A stretch of DNA of 39,482 bases from NCBI GenBank assembly GCA_024228115.1, contig JAAETT010000153.1, positions 1 to 39,482 of the forward strand, given 5' to 3'. The notes under the pieces are model-generated. The model did no database searches, had not been told where the DNA came from, and worked only from the letters and a program-made list of their open reading frames with translations. This DNA comes from a bacterium. Its GTDB lineage: Bacteria; Myxococcota_A; UBA9160; UBA6930. Below are positions 7,518 through 15,457 of this stretch, piece by piece. Within the stretch, counting starts at the first letter, position 1, and each line of letters begins with the position of its first letter. The translations under genes and the position numbers were made by a program.

Positions 7518-7839
7518 CTCCCGACCCCCAAGACGCCTCCCCTCCTTCAGGAGCTCTCGAGCCCCTCCGCCTTCTCTTCCGCAAGGGAGAATCGCCGAGC
7601 AGGGAACAGGGCTCCAGCTACCAGCACGACCGATCGCGGGGCGGGGGGCGGTCAGCGCGGAAATAAAGCGCAGGCATCTCCCCCCGTGAGCGTGCGCTCG
7701 TTCGCTAGCGGCGAAGCCGCGTAAGCGAACCTGCCTCCAACTCGAACGCGGCCTCCCGGGCCCCGGCCGAGCCATTCCGCGATGGCCGCCCCCCGCCCCG
7801 CGATCCGACACGAGAAGCGAAGCGGCCCCCCGTCCCCGG
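7518..7839. other. Intergenic region between convergent genes, holding repeat copy A
   Basis: These 322 bases separate the metalloprotease (+) from nadA (-). I see no convincing gene. Most of the right half is the folded repeat at 7632-7805, described separately. The left 110 bases are pyrimidine-rich and show no clear terminator. Open frames across the repeat are by-products of its GC-rich palindromes. Confidence 0.6.
7632..7805 (+). repeat. Intergenic folded repeat, copy A (174 bp)
   Basis: The ends form inverted arms of 31 bases (7632-7662 and 7775-7805) with two mismatches, beginning GATCGCGGGGCGGGGGGCGG. Inside, a core starting GCGGAAATAAAGCGCAGG (7657 on) is followed by a second hairpin with arms GTTCGCT (7700-7706) and AGCGAAC (7724-7730) around CGGCGAAGCCG. 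The element recurs at 13816-13989 with the same length and identical outer arms (20 bases). A relative with different but still complementary arms is inverted at 13617-13788. It could be a MITE-like element or a structured RNA. Confidence 0.85.
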
Positions 7840-8808
7840 CTAGGAGAGTTCCAGCATGCGCTCGATCGGCGCGAGGGCCTCGAGGCGAAGATCCTCGGGG
7901 ATGGTGATCTCGGGCTTCAGGTCGCGCAGGCAGAGGTAGAGCTTCTCGAGGGTGTTGAGGCGCATGTAGGGGCAGCGGTTGCAGGCGCAGCTTTCGTCCA
8001 TGCCCGGTGCCTGGATCAGCGTCTTCTTCTTCCCGAGGGCTTCGAGCTTCTTCTCGATCTCGTGGAAGACACCGTCCTCTGTCGCGATGATCAAGGTGTC
8101 CGCTGGCCCTTCCACGGAACGCTGGATGATGCCCGATGTCGACGCGATGAAATCCGCCTGATCGAGCACCGACGCGTCGCACTCCGGATGGGCGAGCACC
8201 TCGGCTTCCGGGTGTCGCACCCGGAGCTTCGTCAGCTCCTTCGCGCTGAACTGCTCGTGCACGATGCATGCGCCCTGCCAGATGATCAGGTCATCTCGAT
8301 TCGCTTGCTGACCGATCCAACGGGCCAGATGCCGATCCGGTGCGACGATCAAGGGCTGGCCCTCGAACTCTCGGGCCATCTTCACGGCATTCGATGAGGT
8401 GCAGATCAGATCGCTCATCGCCTTCACGTCGGCGGAGCAGTTGATGTAGGAGAGCACCTTGGCGCCCGGATGCTCGTCGATGAACTTGCGGAACTCAGGC
8501 GCCGGGCAACCGTCCGCAAGGGAACAGCCGGCATCGAGATCAGGCACAACGACCTTGCGATCCGGGTTCAGGATCTTCGCCGTCTCTGCCATGAAATTGA
8601 CGCCGCAGAAAACGATCACGTCCTTGTCCACGCTTGCCGCAGCCTGGGCCAGGGCCAGGGAATCTCCGACGAAATCAGCGAGATCCTGGATCTCGGATTC
8701 CTGGTAGTAGTGGGCGAGCACGACAGCGTTCTGCCGTTCCTTCAGCTCAAGGATTCCGGCCTCGAGATCGTCGGGGAAGTCTTCGCCACGCTCAGGGATC
8801 ATGCTCAC
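7840..8808 (-). CDS. nadA: Quinolinate synthase A
   Basis: 322 residues. NadA condenses iminoaspartate with dihydroxyacetone phosphate to quinolinate in de novo NAD synthesis, using an oxygen-sensitive [4Fe-4S] cluster. Expected cluster cysteines are present: Cys124 (YINCSADVKA), Cys210 (HPECDASV) and Cys279 (CNRCPYMRLNTL). The family's LAHYYQ and NFMAETAKIL segments are also seen. GTG 8808 is preferred because GGAGGA lies seven bases upstream; the ATG two codons later is less well spaced. The open frame to 9408 is read-through over the VOC gene. nadB and nadC are not in the window. It lies 62 bases downstream of the VOC gene on the same strand. Confidence 0.96.
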   Translation of the reverse strand: MSMIPERGEDFPDDLEAGILELKERQNAVVLAHYYQESEIQDLADFVGDSLALAQAAASVDKDVIVFCGVNFMAETAKILNPDRKVVVPDLDAGCSLADGCPAPEFRKFIDEHPGAKVLSYINCSADVKAMSDLICTSSNAVKMAREFEGQPLIVAPDRHLARWIGQQANRDDLIIWQGACIVHEQFSAKELTKLRVRHPEAEVLAHPECDASVLDQADFIASTSGIIQRSVEGPADTLIIATEDGVFHEIEKKLEALGKKKTLIQAPGMDESCACNRCPYMRLNTLEKLYLCLRDLKPEITIPEDLRLEALAPIERMLELS

Positions 8809-8870
8809 GCGGTGTCCTCCGGGGCGCACATCCGCCAATGGAGAAAAGCTCGGCTCCGGGAGCGCATTCG

Positions 8871-9770
8871 TCAAGCGTCGGAAAGGGTGGACTCTTCCCG
8901 AGACAAGGGCTGTTTCACGAGGGTGGGCACACCGTTGGTGGGCCCGCGCACGCTGAAGACCTTCGTTCCTGGCTTGCGCCCGTCGCGCACCTCCGAAACA
9001 TCGAGGCCGGCCTCCGCCATGCGCGCCTGGGCTGCATCCGCGTCGCTCACCCGCCACGAGAGCCCCCAGAGCCGATCCTCGTCGGGCGTGGCCGCCGAGT
9101 CGCCCTCTTCCCCGAGCTGGGCGGCGAGCTCTACCGTCACGCCACCGACGCGGAAGAAGATCAGCCGCGAGCCCCACTTCGGAAACTCCCGGTCGAGGCC
9201 CAAGCGAAGACCGAGTTGCTCGCCGTAGAGACGAATCCCGGCCTCCGGGGCGCGCGTCTGGACCACGACGTGATCCAGCCCCCCGATGCAGGCCGACGCC
9301 TCGGCCATGAGCGGCGCCTCGGGCAACGTCTCCTCCAGCGTCCGATGCTCGATGGCGAACAGCAGCAGGCCCCGCGTGTCCGCCGGGGGAAGGAACACAT
9401 TCGTCCACTCCCGGAAGGCGCCGGATTCGATGTCGCGCCCGAGTCCGGGCGAGGGCTCGGGAGGATGGAGACCGGCCTTCGTCCAGGCCTCATGGCAGGC
9501 CGCGGCATCCGGCGTACGAAACGCCAGCCCGGCCGGGCCCTCTCCGTGCTCCGCCATCCGACCCCGCAACATGTCCGCAACGTTCCCCTCCCCCTCGGGG
9601 GAAAGAAGCTCCAGGTACATGTTCGACACCCGGAACAGCGTGTTCGCCGTGCCCATCGCGGGATGCTCGCCGCGCCAGGAGGGGCTGCGGCCCAGGAGCC
9701 GGGCGTAGTTCCGTGTGGCCGCGGTGAGATCTTCTACGGCAACGATGACGTGGTCGAGGGCGTCGAGCAT
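8871..9770 (-). CDS. Two-domain VOC (glyoxalase/dioxygenase-like) protein
   Basis: 299 residues with two VOC modules, at about 1-130 (starts LDALDHVIVAVEDL) and 150-285 (starts GGLDHVVVQTRAPEAG). Each begins with the family's beta strand containing a His after Asp. The first has a late MYLELLSP strand and the second VTVELAAQ. Members act as lyases, dioxygenases or isomerases on small, often glyoxal-like or aromatic substrates; nothing fixes the substrate here. ATG 9770 has only a GGA immediately upstream, so the ribosome-binding site is poor. It probably heads a two-gene transcript with nadA. Confidence 0.88.
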   Translation of the reverse strand: MLDALDHVIVAVEDLTAATRNYARLLGRSPSWRGEHPAMGTANTLFRVSNMYLELLSPEGEGNVADMLRGRMAEHGEGPAGLAFRTPDAAACHEAWTKAGLHPPEPSPGLGRDIESGAFREWTNVFLPPADTRGLLLFAIEHRTLEETLPEAPLMAEASACIGGLDHVVVQTRAPEAGIRLYGEQLGLRLGLDREFPKWGSRLIFFRVGGVTVELAAQLGEEGDSAATPDEDRLWGLSWRVSDADAAQARMAEAGLDVSEVRDGRKPGTKVFSVRGPTNGVPTLVKQPLSREESTLSDA

Positions 9771-9875
9771 TCCTACAGGATGACAAAGGCCAGGGCGGGT
9801 TTCGCGGGATTGCCCACGTTGGCGCCCGCGCGCGTGATTCTTTAGCCTTTTCGGTCACTTCCGCCCGGAGCCCCG

Positions 9876-11864
9876 ATGAACGACCCCGCCCGTCCGGAGC
9901 GAGACCGCCCCTGGGTCTTCCGCACCTACTCCGGCCATTCCTCGGCCGAAGCCAGCAATGCGCTCTACCGCTCGAACCTCGCGAAGGGGCAGACGGGCTT
10001 GTCGGTCGCCTTCGATCTGCCGACCCAGACCGGCTACGACTCGGATCATCCCCTGGCCCGAGGCGAGGTCGGTAAGGTCGGGGTGCCGGTCGGGCACATC
10101 GACGACATGGAGGTGTTGTTTCGGGAGATCCCGCTCGACCAGATGAACACCTCGATGACGATCAACGCCACGGCGGCCTGGCTGCTGGCGCTGTACGTCG
10201 CCACCGCCGAGCGGCAAGGTGTGGCCGCGAATCAACTGCGCGGCACCACCCAGAATGACCTGATCAAGGAATACCTCTCCCGCGGCACCTACGTGTTCCC
10301 GCCGGAGCCCTCGATGCGCCTGATCAGCGACATGGTGGCCCACACCGTGAACGCCATTCCGAAGTGGAACCCGGTCAATATCTGCTCGTATCACCTGCAG
10401 GAGGCCGGAGCGACTCCGGTACAGGAGATCGCGTACGCCATGGCCAACGCCATCGCGGTGCTCGATGCGGTGAAGGCACGCGACGACGTTCCGGACGATG
10501 TGCTTCCGGAGGTGTTCGCACGGATCTCGTTCTTCCTGAACGCGGGCATCCGGTTCGTGGAAGAGATCTGCAAGGGCCGCGCGATGACCGAGCTATGGGA
10601 TGAGCTCGGCCGGGATCGCTACGGGGTCGGGGATCCGAAGCTGCGACGCTTCCGCTACGGCGTGCAGGTGAACAGCCTCGGCCTGACGGAAGCCCAGCCC
10701 GAGAACAACGTCATCCGCATCGTGCTCGAGGCCCTTGGCGTCACCTTCTCGAAGAAGGCCCGCTGCCGGGCTCTCCAGCTACCGGCCTGGAACGAGGCCC
10801 TGGGCCTGCCAAGGCCCTGGGACCAGCAGTGGTCGCTTCGTATCCAGCAGATCCTGGCCTACGAGACGGATCTGCTCGAATACCCGGATCTCCTGGACGG
10901 CTCTCATGTGGTGGAAGCCAAGGTCGAAGAGCTCAAGAAGGCGGCCCAGGAAGAACTCGAACGGGTCTTGGCCATGGGCGGTGCCGTAGCCGCGGTCGAG
11001 AACGCCTACATGAAGCAGCGGCTCGTGGAATCCCATACCGCGCGGCTGCGTGCGATCGAAAGCGGTGAGCTTCCGATCATCGGCGTGAACTCCTACACGG
11101 AGACCGAGCCGTCGCCGCTGGTGGACGACGACGACGCTTCGATCCTCAAGGTGGATGATGCCGCCGAGCGCGAGCAGATCGAACGGCTGAATGCCTTCCG
11201 GGCGAAACGCAACGCTGCGGATGCAAAGACGGCGCTCCAAGGCCTGCGCGACGCCCTGTCCAATGGCGAGAACGTCATGCCGCCCTCGATCCGCGCCGCC
11301 CATGCGGGCGTGACCGGTGGTGAGTGGGCCGACACCTTGCGGGAACTCTTCGGCGAGTACCGCGCCCCGACCGGCGTCGTGGCAAGGGAGTCCCAGGTGA
11401 CGGACGATGCCAACCAGAGGGTGCGGGAGCGCGTGCATGCATGCGGGGAGCGCCTCGGCCGGCCTCTCAAGATCCTGGTGGGCAAACCCGGCCTGGACGG
11501 ACACAGCAACGGCGCCGAGCAGATTGCCGTCAAGGCCCGGGACGTCGGCATGGAGGTCGTCTACGACGGGATCCGTCTGACCCCGGCGGAGATCGTGCAG
11601 TCTGCCCGGGACGAGGGCGTGCACGTGATCGGGCTCTCGATCCTCTCGGGTTCCCATCTGATCCTTGTGCTGGACGTACTCGCGGGCCTGAAAGACGAGG
11701 GGCTCAGCCTCCCGGTCGTCGTGGGCGGCATCATCCCCGAGGAAGATGCGGAAAGCCTGCGCGAAGCGGGTGTCCAGCGCGTCTACACGCCCAAGGATTT
11801 CGACCTCACCCGGATCATGGGCGAGGTCGTCGATGTCGTGGAGGCGAGCGCAGGCATTGGCTGA
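9876..11864 (+). CDS. ecm: Ethylmalonyl-CoA mutase-type B12-dependent acyl-CoA mutase
   Basis: 662 residues: a TIM-barrel substrate domain (1-about 510) fused to a cobalamin-binding domain (about 530-655). The start (RPWVFRTYSGHSSAEASNAL) and the barrel match the MeaA/Ecm branch rather than ordinary methylmalonyl-CoA mutase. The DxHxxG motif is DGHSNG with the axial ligand His543, followed by LSILSGSH and GGIIP. Ecm converts (2R)-ethylmalonyl-CoA to methylsuccinyl-CoA in the ethylmalonyl-CoA pathway. ATG 9876 follows GGAG at 9867-9870. The G-protein chaperone gene overlaps its end and an adenosyltransferase gene lies close by. A related isobutyryl-CoA-type mutase is less likely because both domains are fused here. 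Confidence 0.93.
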   Translation: MNDPARPERDRPWVFRTYSGHSSAEASNALYRSNLAKGQTGLSVAFDLPTQTGYDSDHPLARGEVGKVGVPVGHIDDMEVLFREIPLDQMNTSMTINATAAWLLALYVATAERQGVAANQLRGTTQNDLIKEYLSRGTYVFPPEPSMRLISDMVAHTVNAIPKWNPVNICSYHLQEAGATPVQEIAYAMANAIAVLDAVKARDDVPDDVLPEVFARISFFLNAGIRFVEEICKGRAMTELWDELGRDRYGVGDPKLRRFRYGVQVNSLGLTEAQPENNVIRIVLEALGVTFSKKARCRALQLPAWNEALGLPRPWDQQWSLRIQQILAYETDLLEYPDLLDGSHVVEAKVEELKKAAQEELERVLAMGGAVAAVENAYMKQRLVESHTARLRAIESGELPIIGVNSYTETEPSPLVDDDDASILKVDDAAEREQIERLNAFRAKRNAADAKTALQGLRDALSNGENVMPPSIRAAHAGVTGGEWADTLRELFGEYRAPTGVVARESQVTDDANQRVRERVHACGERLGRPLKILVGKPGLDGHSNGAEQIAVKARDVGMEVVYDGIRLTPAEIVQSARDEGVHVIGLSILSGSHLILVLDVLAGLKDEGLSLPVVVGGIIPEEDAESLREAGVQRVYTPKDFDLTRIMGEVVDVVEASAGIG

Positions 11865-12834
11865 CCTGGGAGAGCGGCTGCTCGCACGCGAGCGCGCTGC
11901 GGTAGCCCCGGCGCTCAACCTGGTCGACGACCGCCGGCCCGAAGCACGGCAGGAAGCGACCGCGCTCCTGGCCGGCCTGGAGGAGACGGTCCTCTTCGGC
12001 GGCGCGCGGCGCATCGGGCTGACGGGAGCGCCTGGAGCAGGAAAATCGACCCTGCTCGGTGCCCTGGTGCAACGCTTGCGCAGCCGCGGCCAGACGGTGG
12101 GCGTGATCGCCGTCGACCCATCCAGCCAGCGCACGGGCGGCGCCTTGCTAGGCGATCGCATGCGCGTGCGTTCCGGATCGGCGGATCCGGGGGTGTTCAT
12201 CCGTTCGTTGGCGGCACGAGATCAGCTCGGCGGGCTGGCCGAGGCGGCGCGCGCGAGCGTGACGATCGTGGCGGCCGCTTTCGATGTCGTACTGGTCGAA
12301 ACCGTCGGCGTAGGACAAAGCGAAGGTGAGGTCGTCGACCTGGTCGATACGCTCGTCTACGTTGCGCAGCCCGGCGCCGGGGATCTCCTGCAATGCATGA
12401 AGGCCGGCATCCTCGAGCTACCCGATGTCGTGGCCGTCAACAAAGCCGATCTCGGTCCCGTGGCCGAGCGCACGGCCAATGAACTGATGGCAGGAGCCGG
12501 ATTGGGAGAGCGCACGACGGAATGGGTGCCGCCGGTGGTGCTCGTCTCCGCCCAGGAGGGCACGGGCCTGGACGAATTCGAGAGCGCCCTCGACGACCAC
12601 GTGGAGAGCCTTGGACCGAACGGGCTCCAGGAGCGCCGGCGGCGCGGCCGAGACGCAAGCGTTCGCGTGAGCCTCGAAAGGCGCTACGGCAGCCATGGCC
12701 TGGCGGCCTGGGGAGGCCATGCGAAGCTGGAAGCGCGCCTGGCCGAGGCGCAGGATCGCTCGGGCTTCGCGTTGGCCGCCGTCCTCGGCCTGGAGATCGA
12801 AGCTGCACTGCGCGGCGGAGGGAGCGACCTGTGA
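11833..12834 (+). CDS. meaB: MeaB-type GTPase, mutase chaperone
   Basis: 333 residues of the MeaB/ArgK family of SIMIBI G3E-type GTPases, which load, protect and reactivate B12 mutases. Walker A is GAPGAGKST at 65-73. DPSSQRTGGALLGDRMRV provides the switch I/III region, ETVGVGQSE switch II, and NKAD base specificity. ATG 11833 has GAGG six bases upstream and lies within the mutase gene, overlapping it by 32 bases. A TTG at 11854 is an alternative. The overlap with ecm makes the partnership near certain. Confidence 0.95.
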   Translation: MSWRRAQALADLGERLLARERAAVAPALNLVDDRRPEARQEATALLAGLEETVLFGGARRIGLTGAPGAGKSTLLGALVQRLRSRGQTVGVIAVDPSSQRTGGALLGDRMRVRSGSADPGVFIRSLAARDQLGGLAEAARASVTIVAAAFDVVLVETVGVGQSEGEVVDLVDTLVYVAQPGAGDLLQCMKAGILELPDVVAVNKADLGPVAERTANELMAGAGLGERTTEWVPPVVLVSAQEGTGLDEFESALDDHVESLGPNGLQERRRRGRDASVRVSLERRYGSHGLAAWGGHAKLEARLAEAQDRSGFALAAVLGLEIEAALRGGGSDL

Positions 12835-13031
12835 AGCGATTTGGCCGTTGGCTGCTGATCCTGCTGGCCCTCGAGCTGGTCCTCGCCTTCTGGCTCGGCA
12901 GCCGCATGCGGGCGCGCTTCGAGGCGCCCGTGCGAATCATCGGAGCGCTAGCTCCGTCCTTCCCAATCCACGTCGGGAACTCCGGCCCGATGGTTCTCGA
13001 CCCGGGCGAGCACGAAGAGCAGATCGGATAG
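12831..13031 (+). CDS. Small single-span membrane protein, possibly truncated
   Basis: GTG 12831 overlaps the meaB stop (GTGA), a common coupling arrangement. The 66-residue product has a basic start (KRFGRW), one membrane helix of about 18 residues and a short Arg-rich tail. From 12948 on it is read antisense to the C-terminus of the adenosyltransferase gene, so its last 28 residues may be accidental. This pattern suggests a longer envelope protein cut short when the convergent gene was placed here. Function unknown. Confidence 0.4.
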   Translation: MKRFGRWLLILLALELVLAFWLGSRMRARFEAPVRIIGALAPSFPIHVGNSGPMVLDPGEHEEQIG

Positions 13032-13502
13032 CCGATTCAGGAAACGCAGCGCCAGCGGATCGAGCGCGTCAGCCCGATCGAGGCTGACAGCGCGGCGCTC
13101 CGCCCTTCGGCACACGGTTCGCGCCAGGTGGAAGGCCGCCGCAGCCGCCGTCCCACCGGGAAGAATGAACCGACGCAAGGGTTCGAGTTCGGACTCGAAC
13201 GCATCGATCTGCTTCTCCAGGACTTCGACATCCTCAGCCCGAGGCTCGGGAACGCGACTCTTCGCCCTCCGCTCCGCGTCCGGCGAAGCAAGGTAGGCGC
13301 CTAGATCGAATAGCGTGCTCTGGAGGCCCTGAACCAGTTCGCCAATGTCCTCCTGCGACGAGGCCGCAGCAGCCATTCCAAGGACGGAATTGAGCTCATC
13401 CACCGCACCATACGCCTCGACACGCTGGTGGTCCTTGCCAACCCGCTCCCCACCCAACAGATCCGTCTCACCGCGATCGCCACGCTTCGTATAGATCTTC
13501 AC
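12948..13502 (-). CDS. PduO-type cob(I)alamin adenosyltransferase
   Basis: 184 residues, a trimeric helical-bundle ATP:corrinoid adenosyltransferase. Family signatures are all seen: N-terminal KIYTKRGDRGETDLLGG for ATP binding, FILPGG near 112, RTVCRRAERR near 128, and LNRLSDLLFVLAR near 155. The enzyme makes adenosylcobalamin, the cofactor of the mutase encoded 1.1 kb away. It converges on the mutase operon and its 3' end overlaps the small membrane protein gene. The start is GTG 13502; a TATACT lies just seven bases upstream, so the transcript may be leaderless. Confidence 0.95.
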   Translation of the reverse strand: MKIYTKRGDRGETDLLGGERVGKDHQRVEAYGAVDELNSVLGMAAAASSQEDIGELVQGLQSTLFDLGAYLASPDAERRAKSRVPEPRAEDVEVLEKQIDAFESELEPLRRFILPGGTAAAAAFHLARTVCRRAERRAVSLDRADALDPLALRFLNRLSDLLFVLARVENHRAGVPDVDWEGRS

Positions 13503-13509
13503 AACCCGA

Positions 13510-13515
13510 AGTATA
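13510..13515 (-). promoter_or_regulatory. Putative -10 box of the adenosyltransferase gene
   Basis: On the minus strand TATACT is followed by seven bases and then the GTG start. Transcription would begin at or next to the start codon. No good -35 is seen at the usual distance. Confidence 0.3.
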
Positions 13516-13616
13516 CCGACCCACAGACGCCCACATCTCGAATAGCCCGAGTCCCCAACACCTCGTCGACCGGCTCCATACCTCCCCTTCCCTCGTCTCT
13601 TGCGTGACGTCGAGTC

Positions 13617-13788
13617 GCCGGGGCTGGGCCCAGGCCGGGCGGAATTGCTCGGCCGGCGATCGGGTGGCCGCGTAGAGAGCTGAACAGAGTGTTGCCCTTC
13701 GCGGCTTCGCCGCGGGGCAACCTACGCGCACGCTGAGCGGAGTCTATGCCTGCGCTTTATTTCCGCCCGGCCTGCGCCCAGCCCCGGC
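13617..13788 (-). repeat. Intergenic folded repeat, copy C (172 bp, inverted, diverged)
   Basis: Terminal arms of 28 bases (13617-13644 and 13761-13788) pair with one mismatch, but their sequence (beginning GCCGGGGCTGGGC) differs from copies A and B. The core GCGGAAATAAAGCGCAGGC is shared and here reads on the minus strand ending at 13766. The inner hairpin has arms GTTGCCC (13691-13697) and GGGCAAC (13715-13721) where copy A has GTTCGCT and AGCGAAC. Conserved pairing with changed bases in both stems is the notable point. Confidence 0.8.
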
Positions 13789-13815
13789 GAAGCGGCCCCG
13801 GTTGCCAGCACGGCC

Positions 13816-13989
13816 GATCGCGGGGCGGGGGGCGGTCAGCGCGGAAATAAAGCGCAGGCATCTCCCTCGGTGAGCGTGCGCAAGTTCGCTAGCGGCGAAG
13901 CCGCGCAAGCAAACCCGCGTCGATGTCGTAAGCGGCCTCCCAGGCCCCGGCCGAGCCATTCCGCGATGGCCGCCCCCCGCCCCGCGATC
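13816..13989 (+). repeat. Intergenic folded repeat, copy B (174 bp)
   Basis: Same length as copy A, with the same 31-base outer arms (13816-13846 and 13959-13989). The inner hairpin arms are GTTCGCT (13884-13890) and AGCAAAC (13908-13914), with one mismatch. Similarity to copy A extends some bases on both sides, for example CCAGCACG on the left and a GAGAAGC stretch on the right, so the mobile or duplicated unit may be about 205 bp. A 21-base perfect inverted match also links 13841-13861 with 13746-13766 in copy C. Confidence 0.85.
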
Positions 13990-14055
13990 CGCAACGAGAA
14001 GCAAAGCGGAGTCCCGATGCGCGGAGCAAACGATGTGCGAGGGTGAAAAGAGGGG

Positions 14056-14505
14056 CTAGTCGCGGAGCTCTTCGTCGAGCATCCGTTCGAGTTGTTCGTC
14101 GTGCACCTGGGGGGACGGTGCGGCGGTGGCCGGTTGGAGCGCGGGGGAGCGAGAGCGCCTCAGGAAGACCGCTACGAGCAAGCCACCTGCCGCGAACAAG
14201 ACGATCGGAACCACGTAGGAGACCAGGCCAACCCCTTCCGCCTTCGGCGCCTGCCGGAGTTCCTCGCCGAAGCGGGAGTAGAGCTGGGCCTCCACTTCCG
14301 CGCGGCTGCGGCCGGCCTTCTCCTGGTCGAGGATCCAGCTTCGGAGTTCTGCGGCCTTTGGGCTCGGGCACTCCGGAAGAGCTCGTCCCGGGCAGTAGGG
14401 GCTCATCAGTTTCCCGGCCAGCTCGTAGCCCCAGCCTTCTTCGGCGAAGGCGGGAGCCGCCAATAGGAGGGCTGCAAGACCGGCGAGGAGGGCTGCTCTT
14501 CTCAT
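14056..14505 (-). CDS. CcmH/CycL-like cytochrome c maturation protein (variant Cys motif)
   Basis: 149 residues: a signal peptide ending near AFA-E (about 21), a short periplasmic domain, one membrane helix at about 94-116 and a charged tail. The domain has the CcmH layout (AAELRSWI, then QEKAGRSRAEVEAQLYSRFGEE). CcmH keeps apocytochrome thiols reduced for heme ligation through an LRCxxC pair. Here the pair is Cys38 and Cys46, C-x7-C (YCPGRALPEC), so thiol chemistry may differ. No other ccm gene is in the window. The gene follows the DUF1080 gene by four bases and has no ribosome-binding site of its own, so it is probably translationally coupled. Confidence 0.78.
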   Translation of the reverse strand: MRRAALLAGLAALLLAAPAFAEEGWGYELAGKLMSPYCPGRALPECPSPKAAELRSWILDQEKAGRSRAEVEAQLYSRFGEELRQAPKAEGVGLVSYVVPIVLFAAGGLLVAVFLRRSRSPALQPATAAPSPQVHDEQLERMLDEELRD

Positions 14506-14509
14506 GCGC

Positions 14510-15457
14510 TTAGAGTAGCGGGCGGGGAACCAGCCAGACGTTCCGGTAGAAAACCGGGTCCCAATGGTCCTGGAGGTAGAGCGGACCCGGTGCGGCGCTC
14601 TCGTCGTCCCCTAGCCCGGTCGGGCCGGGCAGCTCCAGGTCGTAGTGAATCACGACTCCGTTGTGGCGGACCGTGACCCGCGCCGCTGCCAGCTTGGCGC
14701 CGCCTTCGTCGAAGCGAGCGGCGCGAAAGGCGATGTCGTAGGTCTGCCAGGCGAGTGGCGGCAAGGCCATGTTCACATCCGGTTTGGCAACCTCGTAGAT
14801 GCCTCCGCACTCGTTCCATTCGCCGGTCTCGCCGAAGGAATCGAGCACCTGGATCTCGTAGCGATTCTGCAGGTAGACACCGCTGTTGCCGCGTCCCTGG
14901 CCACTGGCAGTCGGCATGAAGGGTGTACGGAACTCCAGGTGGAGATCGAAGCTACCGAAGGCTTCGCGGCTCTCGGCACCTGCCTCGAGCTGGCCCCGCT
15001 CGTCGACCTCACCGTCGAACCCACCCGGGCCCTTCCCATCGAACAGGACGACCGCGCCCTCAGGAGGCGCAGCACCGAGGGTCGGGCTTTCGCGTTCGGT
15101 CTTCGGCAGCGTGAAGGCGTCACCGCCCGGACGAACTCCATGCAGCAGGCCTGCCTCGATGCGAAGCTGCCAAGGCCCAGAAAAGAGGACGGACGAACCC
15201 TTCCACGCGCCTTCGAAAACCTGGCGGCTCGCAAGGTCGGCGCCTGCGCCCGGCAGGCCGCCGTCGTGGAGCACGAGATCGAACGTGCCACCGCCCCGCG
15301 CCACGACCTGGGCACCGAGGGCCGGATCCCGCGAGCTGTACTCCCCCTGCACCGGGAAATCGGTGCCGGCCTCTTCCGGTTCGAGGGCGGCTTGATGGGA
15401 ACAACCCAGCGTGAAGCCAACCAGCCCGATCAGTAGGACACGAGTCAGATATCCCAA
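14510..15457 (-). CDS. DUF1080 (3-keto-disaccharide hydrolase-like) lipoprotein
   Basis: 315 residues with a lipoprotein signal (FTLGC, Cys19). The C-terminal part, about 130-315, is a concanavalin-like DUF1080 domain: VVLFDGKGPGGF, GRGNSGVYLQNRYEIQVLDS, CGGIYEVAKPDVN, and a final QDHWDPVFYRNVWL. Members include 3-keto-glycoside hydrolases and many uncharacterised carbohydrate-active exported proteins. The start is TTG 15457, inside the end of the acetyltransferase gene (13-base overlap), so the three genes 16320-14056 probably form one operon. Substrate unknown. Confidence 0.88.
   Translation of the reverse strand: MGYLTRVLLIGLVGFTLGCSHQAALEPEEAGTDFPVQGEYSSRDPALGAQVVARGGGTFDLVLHDGGLPGAGADLASRQVFEGAWKGSSVLFSGPWQLRIEAGLLHGVRPGGDAFTLPKTERESPTLGAAPPEGAVVLFDGKGPGGFDGEVDERGQLEAGAESREAFGSFDLHLEFRTPFMPTASGQGRGNSGVYLQNRYEIQVLDSFGETGEWNECGGIYEVAKPDVNMALPPLAWQTYDIAFRAARFDEGGAKLAAARVTVRHNGVVIHYDLELPGPTGLGDDESAAPGPLYLQDHWDPVFYRNVWLVPRPLL

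Larger units (their letters stand above)
13503..14055. other. 553-bp intergenic region with two inverted repeat copies
   Basis: This gap lies between the adenosyltransferase start and the ccmH-like stop, both on the minus strand. It holds repeat copy C (inverted) and copy B, 27 bases apart in head-to-head orientation. The remaining 110 bases on the left are promoter-proximal to the adenosyltransferase gene. I see no supportable coding gene; the open frames overlap the repeats in every copy. Confidence 0.6.

Noticed and set aside
7431-7811. Minus-strand open frame across repeat copy A, with a similar one across copy B (13744-14004)
   Set aside because: The two readings resemble each other (both contain CLRFISALTAPRPA), but only because the DNA repeat is shared; there is no start site and in copy C the reading is not kept.
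9771-9875. Cobalamin riboswitch before the mutase gene
   Set aside because: Only 105 bases, with no B12-box-like sequence or room for the aptamer.
10779-12200. 473-codon minus-strand open frame opposite the mutase and meaB
   Set aside because: Antisense to two well-supported genes with complete motifs; its own composition is low-complexity Arg/Ala/Pro without a domain.
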